Assembly: GCF_016595235.1 (NCBI RefSeq)
Contig: NZ_JAENHL010000007.1
Span: forward strand, 62,001 to 126,000
Direction of reading: 5' to 3'
DNA: 64,000 nucleotides
From: Taklimakanibacter albus
GTDB lineage: Bacteria > Pseudomonadota > Alphaproteobacteria > Rhizobiales > Aestuariivirgaceae
Shown here in pieces: positions 45,527 through 55,008 of this stretch (the stretch's first letter is position 1; each line of letters opens with the position of its first letter). The position numbers and the translations under genes were made by a program. Below the pieces are notes generated by a model. The model saw only the letters and a program-made list of their open reading frames with translations. It searched no databases and was not told where the DNA came from.

Positions 45527-46783
45527 ATGACTGAAGTTTCCGCACCCGCCAGCACGTCCTGGTCGCGCGAAAAGATCGAAGAATTGCTCCGTTCGGAGCC
45601 CTTCAACTACCAGGCCATTCCCCTGCCCTATGGGCTCAGCACCGGCGGCCATGACCGTTCAAGCACAGCCAAGGCTATTCTGCCAGACGATATGACGGGC
45701 CAGAGCTTCCTCGATGTCGGCTGCGCGCTCGGCTATTTCTGCTTCGAGGCGCGCCGCCGCGGCGCCGGCCGCGTGGTCGGCTTCGACCTCGAGATCGACA
45801 ATGTCCGCAAGGGCAGGCTTCTTGCCGACATATTGGGACAGCCGGTCGAATTCACGCTCGGCGACATCGAGCACGGACCGATCGGCGAGAGCTTCGACCA
45901 TGTCATCTGCCTGAACGTGCTGCATCACCTGGCCGACCCGATCCAGGGCCTCGACCGGCTGATCGCCGCGACCCGCCGCCGCCTCATCCTTGAGCTCGCG
46001 ACCTTCGGCGCCCATGACCGCCGCAAGCTCGGCATGACCTTGCTGCAGCAGCGCACCCTGGTGCGCCTGCCGGCTCTGCTCGTCGGGCGCGGCACCGCCG
46101 GCGAAGGCGTCAAGCAGTTCTACATCACCAAATCGGCGATCGAGAATCTGCTGCGTTATCGGCGCGGCTGCTTCGCTTCGGTAGAAATCGTGCCATCTAC
46201 CTTCAAGGAGCGCTTCCTGGTCATCGCCACCAAGCGCCAGATCGACAAATTGATGATCGTCGGCTCGCCCACCTCTTCCGCGATGACGCCGTTCGTCCAG
46301 AAGGTCATCGCCGGCCAGCAGACGGAGGCCGCGCGCTTCCTCGGTCTTGAGGGCAAAGTTCCGGTGCTGCGCGCCGAGGACTATCACGAGCCGCAGACGC
46401 CGCATCAGCCGGCGCTCGCCTTCGACTACGATTTCATGCGCCCCTTCACCAGCGGCGCCGGCACCTTCGAGCACGACCCGGCGCTCGATGTCATCGACAC
46501 CGCCCAGGCGACGCGCGCCGTGACCGTCTGGCTGCCGCGCGATCAGCTCATCAAGGCGGCTGAGGCCGATATCGGCAAGAGCGACGGAAAGCGGCGCAAG
46601 CAGCTCGTCAATCTCCTCGGCCAGTATGAAAACCCGAAGCACCTGGCCAAGCATTACCGCGCCTGGTTCCAGTATCTGGCCCGCAAGAATGTCGACCACC
46701 GCATCCTGTGGATCAAGCCGGAAGGCCCGATGCTGCTGACTGTCGAGGAGTGGGAGCGCGACGTCGCCGCCGCACTCGTCTAA
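45527..46783 (+). CDS. CmoB-like methyltransferase with decayed P-loop domain, paralogue 2
   Basis: A 418-residue protein very close to the one at 33564-34832, from TWSREKIEELL to the end VEEWERDVA. Motif I is FLDVGCALGYFCFEA and the acidic residue follows in VGFDLEI. In the C-terminal domain the Walker A position reads GSPTSSAMTPFVQ: the Pro-Thr-Ser-Ser of the third paralogue is kept but the Gly-Lys is gone. YDFMRP is conserved. It converges on the third paralogue with a dispersed repeat between them. Confidence 0.75.
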   Translation: MTEVSAPASTSWSREKIEELLRSEPFNYQAIPLPYGLSTGGHDRSSTAKAILPDDMTGQSFLDVGCALGYFCFEARRRGAGRVVGFDLEIDNVRKGRLLADILGQPVEFTLGDIEHGPIGESFDHVICLNVLHHLADPIQGLDRLIAATRRRLILELATFGAHDRRKLGMTLLQQRTLVRLPALLVGRGTAGEGVKQFYITKSAIENLLRYRRGCFASVEIVPSTFKERFLVIATKRQIDKLMIVGSPTSSAMTPFVQKVIAGQQTEAARFLGLEGKVPVLRAEDYHEPQTPHQPALAFDYDFMRPFTSGAGTFEHDPALDVIDTAQATRAVTVWLPRDQLIKAAEADIGKSDGKRRKQLVNLLGQYENPKHLAKHYRAWFQYLARKNVDHRILWIKPEGPMLLTVEEWERDVAAALV

Positions 46784-46784
46784 A

Positions 46785-46830
46785 GCGTCGGACCGAGAAG
46801 TGCATGCGGTTCTCGGGCAAGCTGATGCGC
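46785..46830. repeat. Dispersed alphaproteobacterial palindromic repeat, copy 1
   Basis: GCGTCGGACCGAGAAGTGC, then GCGGTTCTCGG and a distal GATGCGC. It is a diverged copy of the element at 56862-56909, with the same order of blocks. It lies between the convergent methyltransferase genes. Confidence 0.7.
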
Positions 46831-46846
46831 AAAATCAAATAGCGCG

Positions 46847-48181
46847 CTAGCGCGGGACGTATTCGTCGGCCGGGAACAGCTTGAACTCGGTCGGCGACGT
46901 CATCTCGATCATCCAGTGTGTATCGGAGTGCTGTTTGGCGAAGTCGATCCAGGTCGAATAGATCTCCTTCACTTTCGCCGGATCCTGATACATTTCGCGG
47001 ATGCGCAGATGGCGGTTCTTCGCCTTGCCTGAGCGCGCGAATTTCTTGTCGATCTCCGCCGCGGTGATCTGCTTGAACAGTCTTTCGCTCGGGGTCGCAA
47101 CGGTGAGGAAGGTGATCTTCTTGGCGCAGGACAGGAGATCCATCGCCTCGTCCCGCTCATAGACGCGGGTCGAGCGCATGAACGGGCGCATGATGTCGTA
47201 ATGCAGCATGACATGCGAGCGCACCGGCTGGTCGTCCGGCTTGTCGAGATGGTTGGCGTTCAACCGCTCGCCCCACACGGTGGCGTCGGGCGTGCCCAGG
47301 GCCTTGGCGAGCTCGGGCATCTGATTGCTCATGAACCGCGCCATGATCGTCTTCTTGCCGGAGGAAGTCGGTCCGCCGACCACCAGCAGATGATCGATCT
47401 GCCGCTTATGGGCGATGGCGACAAAGCGACCCTTGTGGCCGGACGGCTTCAGCTCGACCTTCGCGAAGACACCGCGATGCACCTTCAGAATGTTGAAGAT
47501 CGCCTTCTCGCTCATATAGAAGCGCTGCACTTCCCGCTTGCCGCGCGTGCCGGTGGCGGTGACGAAGATGATCGGGAAGCGGCTGAGCCAGTTGCAGATG
47601 AAGGCGGGAAGCCCGACCTTGCGCTTGTCATGCGCGCCGAACGTCGCGACTTCGAGGATGAGCTTCTCCTTGGTGATGTCGATCAGGCGGTTGAGCGCCG
47701 CGATCGGATCATGCAGATGGTGCAGCACGTTGAGGCAGAACACCTGGTCGAACTTGCGGTCGAGATAGGTGCTTTCGAGATTGCCGACGACGAACTGCGC
47801 CTGCGAGCCCTTCATTTCGGCGAGGAGACGCGCCTTGCGCACCGACTCGGGATGGACGTCGATGCCCACGACATCGGTGGCGCCGCGCTTCTCGGCCTCG
47901 AAGCAGAAGAAGCCCAGACTTGCCCCTACATCAAGGACGGATTTGCCGGCGAGATCGTCGCCGAAGATCTCGGCCGCCGTCGATGAGCGGTCATGCCCCT
48001 CGGTCGCCAGACCAAAGGGCAGCGGCACGCGCTGATAGTCGAAGCGCTCCAGCTTGAGCTGCTGCTCGATCGCCTCGCGCGTCCAGGTCCGGGCGGGCTC
48101 GGCTTGCGATTTCAGCGTCTGTGCGTCGGAGGTTTTGGCGCTAATGCTTGTTTTAGCGGTGTTTTCTTTGAGGGAACTCAT
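46847..48181 (-). CDS. CmoB-like methyltransferase fused to a P-loop NTPase-like domain, paralogue 3
   Basis: A 444-residue protein with a long polar N-terminus (about 30 residues), a SAM methyltransferase domain (motif I VLDVGASLGFF at about residues 82-92, VVGIDVHPES, QVFCLNVLHHLHDP) and a C-terminal domain with a Walker-A-like GGPTSSGKKT at about residues 269-278. A possible Walker B is VMLHYDIMRP. Paralogues 1 and 2 have lost the Gly-Lys. The extra Lys after GK departs from the strict consensus, so NTP binding is likely but unproven. The ATG at 48181 is used. Confidence 0.75.
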   Translation of the reverse strand: MSSLKENTAKTSISAKTSDAQTLKSQAEPARTWTREAIEQQLKLERFDYQRVPLPFGLATEGHDRSSTAAEIFGDDLAGKSVLDVGASLGFFCFEAEKRGATDVVGIDVHPESVRKARLLAEMKGSQAQFVVGNLESTYLDRKFDQVFCLNVLHHLHDPIAALNRLIDITKEKLILEVATFGAHDKRKVGLPAFICNWLSRFPIIFVTATGTRGKREVQRFYMSEKAIFNILKVHRGVFAKVELKPSGHKGRFVAIAHKRQIDHLLVVGGPTSSGKKTIMARFMSNQMPELAKALGTPDATVWGERLNANHLDKPDDQPVRSHVMLHYDIMRPFMRSTRVYERDEAMDLLSCAKKITFLTVATPSERLFKQITAAEIDKKFARSGKAKNRHLRIREMYQDPAKVKEIYSTWIDFAKQHSDTHWMIEMTSPTEFKLFPADEYVPR

Positions 48182-48433
48182 GGTCAACAGATGTCACAAA
48201 TCCGTTATCAAATCAACCTGAAGCTGCAGGTTGCAGAGCCGTCCGGTTACGCATTTGTCCGCATGGCGCGGCGTTTTGCGATTGTAGCCGAAAGGATACA
48301 AATTGGAGCCGCGATCGTCATGCAACCGTCACGTTATGGTCAAATCCCGCCGAATAATGTTCGTGAGATTCTCAAGGTTTCCGTTTGGTCGGAGTCTTGA
48401 TGGAGCAGAGGTGCAGCCGGAGGGGGTAACGTA
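48182..48433. promoter_or_regulatory. Divergent intergenic region between methyltransferase 3 and sulfotransferase 2
   Basis: About 250 bases, more AT-rich than the genes around it, with no convincing gene. It should carry two back-to-back promoters. A strong ribosome-binding site (GGAGGGGG) lies before the sulfotransferase ATG at 48434. No operator was recognised. Confidence 0.4.
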
Positions 48434-49270
48434 ATGATCGATCAGTCTGTGCTGGGACCAGGCATGATCGGCGGCATCAAGTTGTGGCGCAGGCAGTACA
48501 AGGAACATGTGCAGTCCTGGGGCGACAAGGTGCTCGTCGTCTCCTACCCCAAGAGCGGACGCACCTGGCATCGCGTGCTGCTGGCCCATTACATCAACTC
48601 CACCTTCCTCGGTCAGGAAACACGCTCGCTCGACACCAAGAAGCTGACGCGCAAGGCCGGGCTGCCGCAGATTTCCTATACGCATGCCGGCGCCAATTTT
48701 CTCAACGCGATATCGCCGTGGCATCCGTTCAACGGCTCGGCTGCGAGCTGGCGCGGACGTAGAGTCATCCTGCTCACCCGCGATCCCAAGGATGTCCTCG
48801 TCTCCGCCTATATGCATGCCTGCTTCCGCTCGAAGTCGTTCAGCGGCTCGCTGTCGGAATTCGTCAGGCATCCCTTCACCGGCATCGAGAAGCTGCTCGT
48901 CGCCCATAATCGCTGGGCCTCCTACATGCCTTATGCGCGCGAGGTTTTGTGGCAGCGTTACGAGACCATCCACGACGATCCGGCGCAGGCGCTGCGTGAG
49001 ACCCTGGAGTTCTGCGACATCGGTGTCGATCCCCTCGCCGTCAAGGCCTCCGTCGATTTCGGGCACATCGACAATCTGAAGGAGAAGGAGCGTTCGGGCT
49101 TCTTCGAGTCGGGCGCCATGCGCTCAGAAGCCCGCGACAAGAATGCGATGAAGGTGCGCGACGGCAAGATCGGCTCCCACAAGCAGCGCATGAGCGCCGA
49201 GGATATCGACTATATCGAAAGCGCCATAGCGAGGATCGGCTATCCGTTCCAGGCGCAGTCCGCCTCTTAG
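48434..49270 (+). CDS. Sulfotransferase family protein 2
   Basis: A 278-residue sulfotransferase. The PAPS 5'-loop is VSYPKSGRTWHRVLLAHY near residue 37, and the 3'-phosphate motif is VILLTRDPKDVLVSAYMHA near residue 112. The C-terminal FFESGAMRSEARDKNAMKVRDGKIG resembles the RKG-type PAPS contact. It is more typical than the protein at 42545, which has YGKSG in place of YPKSG. It closes the glycan island, 32 bp from tRNA-His. Confidence 0.87.
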   Translation: MIDQSVLGPGMIGGIKLWRRQYKEHVQSWGDKVLVVSYPKSGRTWHRVLLAHYINSTFLGQETRSLDTKKLTRKAGLPQISYTHAGANFLNAISPWHPFNGSAASWRGRRVILLTRDPKDVLVSAYMHACFRSKSFSGSLSEFVRHPFTGIEKLLVAHNRWASYMPYAREVLWQRYETIHDDPAQALRETLEFCDIGVDPLAVKASVDFGHIDNLKEKERSGFFESGAMRSEARDKNAMKVRDGKIGSHKQRMSAEDIDYIESAIARIGYPFQAQSAS

Positions 49271-49302
49271 AATCGAATTATCACTGGGTGGAAAAAATCG
49301 AG

Positions 49303-49379
49303 TGGTACAGCTGCCTGGTCTCGAACCAGGGACCTTCGGATCCACAATCCGACGCTCTAACCAACTGAGCTACAGCTGC
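49303..49379 (-). tRNA. tRNA-His (GTG)
   Basis: A complete cloverleaf on the minus strand with encoded CCA. The anticodon loop TTGTGGA gives GTG, for histidine. The acceptor stem GCAGCTG pairs with CAGCTGT, making a G1-U72 pair, and the discriminator base is A73. The base before G1 is T, so no G-1 is encoded. Most bacterial tRNA-His have G-1 and C73; the pattern here is the one known from a clade of alphaproteobacteria. Confidence 0.96.
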
Positions 49380-49437
49380 ACGGTTCCTCGAAACGGGCGC
49401 AAACTAGTCTGAAGCGGTTTGTAATTCAACAGGAAAA

Positions 49438-49459
49438 GGCCTGTTCTCGCGAGCAGGCC
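49438..49459 (-). terminator. Phasin gene terminator
   Basis: On the minus strand GGCCTGC...CAGGCC with the loop TCGCGAGAA, then TTTTCC. It lies about 26 bp after the phasin stop. Confidence 0.75.
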
Positions 49460-49485
49460 CGATCCGTTGCAAATGCTCTGTGAAA

Positions 49486-49926
49486 TCAGACGTCGAAGGT
49501 CTTGCCGAGATCGCCGAACGACTTCAGCACGCTCTCCTGCACCGGCTTCACCGTCTCCTGGGCGAGGAGCAGCGATAGCTCGCCGAGCTCGTTCACCTGG
49601 CGCGTATAGGCGGCGAACTGGTCGCGCGCGAAATCCTGGTTGAGGGTCACGAACTCGGTCGGATCCGTCACCGCGAAAGCCTTGCGCATATAGGTGAAGG
49701 CCGAATTCATGTTGATCTGGGCGATCTCCATGGCCTTGAGGTGGATGTCGGTCGTGCGCGCCTTGAAGGCGCCGGCAACGGCGTCGACATACTGCATGTT
49801 GGAATGGGCGAGATCGCTCGCCTTGTCGAAGGCGGCCTGCGCCTGATCGACCGATTTCTGGGCGAATTCAGTGACCTCGGCCGCCACTTCCGGGGTGTTC
49901 CGGACAAGCTTCAGCTTCTTGCTCAT
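49486..49926 (-). CDS. Phasin family protein
   Basis: A 146-residue, almost wholly helical protein of the phasin_2 type that coats polyhydroxyalkanoate granules. The helical part FAQKSVDQAQAAFDKASDLAHS and the segment EFVTLNQDFARDQFAAYTRQVNELGEL are typical. AAAGGAGA lies before the ATG. An inverted repeat upstream (49999-50025) may bind a PHA-responsive repressor. The acetoacetyl-CoA synthetase gene nearby also belongs to C4 storage metabolism. Confidence 0.85.
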   Translation of the reverse strand: MSKKLKLVRNTPEVAAEVTEFAQKSVDQAQAAFDKASDLAHSNMQYVDAVAGAFKARTTDIHLKAMEIAQINMNSAFTYMRKAFAVTDPTEFVTLNQDFARDQFAAYTRQVNELGELSLLLAQETVKPVQESVLKSFGDLGKTFDV

Positions 49927-49998
49927 GTCACGTCTCCTTTTCGGGCGGACCGAGGCCCGCCAGTGACCACAATCTGTCCATGATAGGCGCGATCATTG

Positions 49999-50025
49999 TG
50001 CATCGCAACATTATTTTGCGACGCA
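49999..50025. promoter_or_regulatory. Inverted repeat upstream of the phasin gene
   Basis: Arms TGCATCGCAA and TTGCGACGCA with a 7-bp spacer and one mismatch, about 73 bp before the phasin ATG. PhaR-type repressors of phasin genes bind TGC-rich dyads, so this is a candidate operator. Confidence 0.45.
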
Positions 50026-50133
50026 GCAAGAGCCTGTGGAGAACTGACAGTCAGGACGTGAACTCAAGTGAGTCGCCCTGTAGACTGGGGAAAGGCCGTT
50101 AAGCTTAATAAAAGATTGATGAATTGTACTCAT

Positions 50134-50148
50134 TTAACATTGCTTTAT
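50134..50148. promoter_or_regulatory. Possible CtrA box upstream of the PdhS-like kinase gene
   Basis: TTAA-N7-TTAT, one base short of the CtrA consensus TTAA-N7-TTAA, 82 bp before the kinase start. The 303-bp gap between the phasin and kinase genes holds no gene. Confidence 0.35.
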
Positions 50149-50229
50149 AGACAAAATGCCGGAACGCGCGATTCTGCCGGGACGGTGTGGAGCAAGGGGC
50201 CGCGGGCAGCCAAGCCTGCGGCAGGATGA

Positions 50230-52842
50230 GTGAATCAGGCCGTTTTGCCAACGCTCGAGGATCTGCGGAGCCTCCCCCAGCCATCCTGGCTGTGGGACAG
50301 CGATCGTGCGCGCATCGTCTGGGCGAATAGAGCCGGCATCGCCTATTTCGGCGGCGAGACCTTGTTCGACCTGCTCGACCGCCCCTTCGACCGGACTGAG
50401 CCCGGCGTGGAAAATCTGGGCGCCCTGGCGCGCCGTCTGCGGCGCGGTGAGCTGCGCAAGGCGCTGCTCCATTTCCCCTCGACCGGCAATGCGACGGCGC
50501 TTGCCTGTCACTGCGCCCTGCACACCCTTCCCGATGGCCGAACCGGACTTCTGGTGGCGGGAATCGCCGAGGCCGAAGAGACCGCCAGCCAATCGGGTGA
50601 GCTGGCGCGGGCCTTCAGCGATCTGCCCTTCCCGGCCCTCCTCCTCACGCAAGGCATGGTCGCTTTCGCCAATGCCGCCGCCGAGCGCCTGTTCATGCCG
50701 GAGCAGCGCCGCTACGCCCACCGGCTTCTGGGCAGCGTCGAGGCCTTCGAGGAGTTCCAGCAGCGGGTGATCTCCGCCGGCACGCTGGGCCTCACCCGCA
50801 AGCTCGACACGCTGTTCGGTGAGCGTGATATCCGCCTCACCGCCAAGCTGATGGCGGGCGAAAAGAGCGCCGATCCCGCCATCCTCGTCATCTGCGAAGA
50901 CGTCACCGATCGCCGGGCGCTGGAGCGCCATCTGGGCGAGAGCGAAGCGGCCGCGGCGCCGGCCCCTGCGCCCAAGCTCAGCGAGCCCAGGCTGTCGCCC
51001 CAGGAGGCCGAGACCTTCGAGGCCCTCGGCAAATCGCTGCGCGCTGAAAAGCAAAAGACGGCCGAGCCCATCCAGGTGAATGTCCAGGCGGTGCCGATAA
51101 ACATCCCGCCCGGCCTGCCGCCGATCGTCACCCGCAAGATCGATTCCTTCGCCCATCCCGTCATCATCGTGCAGGACGGCAAGATCCAATATGCCAATCC
51201 CGCCGCGCTGAAGCTGTTGCGGTATGCCGGCTCCGAAAGCCTGCGCGACAAGATCGCTTTTTCCGGCCTGCCGCCGCGCGGCACCAGCACCGCGAGATTG
51301 GTGACCGGTGACGGCGCGCCAATCACCGTCAATCTCACCGTCCTCCCCATTGCCTGGCGCGGCGGCCCGGCCTTGCAGGTGACGCTCGCCGAGATCGCCC
51401 AGGCGGTCGAAGCCGAGCCGGCACCGGTGCCGGCTGCGCCACCCAAAGCGGAACTACCCGCGGCCCCGCTGAAGGTCGAAGCGCCGGCGCCGCGTCTCGT
51501 CCATCCATCACCTTCGGCCGAGCCCCAGATCGTCGCCAAGCCGCCTCAGGACGAGAAGCCGGCCAAGGCCGAGCTCGTCATCGACCTGCCGCGCGAAGAG
51601 CCGCCGCCACCGGCCGAGCCCGCAAGCCCGCCCGCCCCCGTCCAGGCCGAAGCACCGCAGCCCAAGCCCGCCGCTGTACCCGCACCAGCCCCACTCCCCC
51701 CGCAGCCGAATGCGCGCGCGGAGGAGGACGAGGAGCTGCGCAACATCCTCGACACCGCGGCCGACGGCATCATCACGCTCGACACCAGCGGCCAGATCCG
51801 CAGCTTCAGCGCCGGCGCCGAAGCCATCTTCGGCTATCGCATCGCCGAGGTGATCGACAAGCCGCTCGCCACGCTGCTGGCACCCGACAGCCGCCGCGTT
51901 CTGCGCGACTATCTCTCCGCATTGCAAGGTCCCGGCCTCGCCGCCGTCTTCAATGACGGGCGCGAGGTGACGGCGGTCGTCAAGCAGGGCGGCGTCGTGC
52001 CGCTCTTCCTCACCATCGGGCGCCTCCATTCGACGCGCGAGAACAGCGCCTCGTTCTGCGCCGTGCTGCGCGACATCACCCAGTGGAAGCGCACCGAGGC
52101 CGAGTTGCGCGAGGCCAAGGACGCCGCCGAGCAGGCGAGCAAGCAGAAGTCGGAGTTCCTCGCCAAGATCAGCCATGAATTGCGCACGCCGCTCAACGCC
52201 ATTCTCGGCTTCTCGGAGGTGATGCGCATGGAGCGCTTCGGCGAGATCCGCAACGACAAGTATCGCGGCTATGTGAACGACATCCATTCCAGCGGCGCGC
52301 ATCTTTTGTCGCTCATCAACGACCTGCTCGATCTCTCCAAGGTCGAGGCCGGCAAGCTCGAGCTCAATTTCACGTCCGTGGCGCTGCCCGATGTCGTCGA
52401 CCAGGCGATCAAGATGGTGCAGGAGCAGGCGACCGCCGCGCGCGTCATCCTGCGCCGCACGATGCCCGGCGATCTTCCCAATGTGGTCGCCGACCAGCGC
52501 TCGATGAGCCAGGTGATGCTCAATCTCTTGAGCAACGCGATCAAATTCACCGAGCCCGGCGGCCAGGTGATCATCTCGGCGCAGCTCACCAAAGCGGGCG
52601 AGTTGAAATTGCGCGTCAAGGACACCGGTCTCGGCATGACCGAAGCCGAGATCAAGGAAGCGCTCGAGCCGTTCCGGCGCATCACCACCGACGGCCGCAA
52701 CGTGCCGGGCACCGGCCTGGGCCTCCCGCTCACCAAGGCGCTCGCCGAAGCCAACCGCGCCCAGTTCGACATTTCGAGCGAACCGCGCAAAGGCACGCTG
52801 GTCGAGATCACTTTCCCCACCACCCGCGTGCTGGCGGTCTAA
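50230..52842 (+). CDS. pdhS: PdhS-like PAS sensor histidine kinase
   Basis: An 870-residue soluble kinase. After two or three PAS-like regions in the first 400 residues comes a Pro/Ala/Glu-rich linker (about 395-495), a clear PAS domain (about 500-620), the H-box FLAKISHELRTPLNAILGFSE with His649, and the HATPase domain with NLLSNAIKFTEPGG, DTGLGMT and GTGLGLPL. The architecture resembles PdhS of Brucella and relatives, which acts on DivK in cell-cycle control. The start is GTG at 50230. No membrane segment is visible. Confidence 0.78.
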   Translation: MNQAVLPTLEDLRSLPQPSWLWDSDRARIVWANRAGIAYFGGETLFDLLDRPFDRTEPGVENLGALARRLRRGELRKALLHFPSTGNATALACHCALHTLPDGRTGLLVAGIAEAEETASQSGELARAFSDLPFPALLLTQGMVAFANAAAERLFMPEQRRYAHRLLGSVEAFEEFQQRVISAGTLGLTRKLDTLFGERDIRLTAKLMAGEKSADPAILVICEDVTDRRALERHLGESEAAAAPAPAPKLSEPRLSPQEAETFEALGKSLRAEKQKTAEPIQVNVQAVPINIPPGLPPIVTRKIDSFAHPVIIVQDGKIQYANPAALKLLRYAGSESLRDKIAFSGLPPRGTSTARLVTGDGAPITVNLTVLPIAWRGGPALQVTLAEIAQAVEAEPAPVPAAPPKAELPAAPLKVEAPAPRLVHPSPSAEPQIVAKPPQDEKPAKAELVIDLPREEPPPPAEPASPPAPVQAEAPQPKPAAVPAPAPLPPQPNARAEEDEELRNILDTAADGIITLDTSGQIRSFSAGAEAIFGYRIAEVIDKPLATLLAPDSRRVLRDYLSALQGPGLAAVFNDGREVTAVVKQGGVVPLFLTIGRLHSTRENSASFCAVLRDITQWKRTEAELREAKDAAEQASKQKSEFLAKISHELRTPLNAILGFSEVMRMERFGEIRNDKYRGYVNDIHSSGAHLLSLINDLLDLSKVEAGKLELNFTSVALPDVVDQAIKMVQEQATAARVILRRTMPGDLPNVVADQRSMSQVMLNLLSNAIKFTEPGGQVIISAQLTKAGELKLRVKDTGLGMTEAEIKEALEPFRRITTDGRNVPGTGLGLPLTKALAEANRAQFDISSEPRKGTLVEITFPTTRVLAV

Positions 52843-52853
52843 GTCCTCAAATC

Positions 52854-52913
52854 CCTCACGCTGAGGTGCCCGCCGAAGGCGGGCCTCGAAGCGTCCGTCA
52901 GGATAGGATGAGG
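52854..52913. repeat. Rhizobial-type intergenic palindrome
   Basis: CCTCACGCTGAGG, then the hairpin GCCCGCC-GAA-GGCGGGC at 52868-52884, CCTCGAAG and a closing GATGAGG. This block order is common in intergenic repeats of rhizobia. It lies between the convergent kinase and acetoacetyl-CoA synthetase genes and may act as a terminator. Confidence 0.65.
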
Positions 52914-52923
52914 CTGGCCCGGT

Positions 52924-54888
<1,965 letters not shown>

Positions 54889-55008
54889 CAATCACCCTCC
54901 CTTTATCTGTCCGGCACGATCATGCCGCATTTCCATGCTCCCAAGGCCCCGAATATGGCCTGTAAGTCAACTCTTGACTTGTCGGCCCCAATTCCTTGCA
55001 AGGGAACG

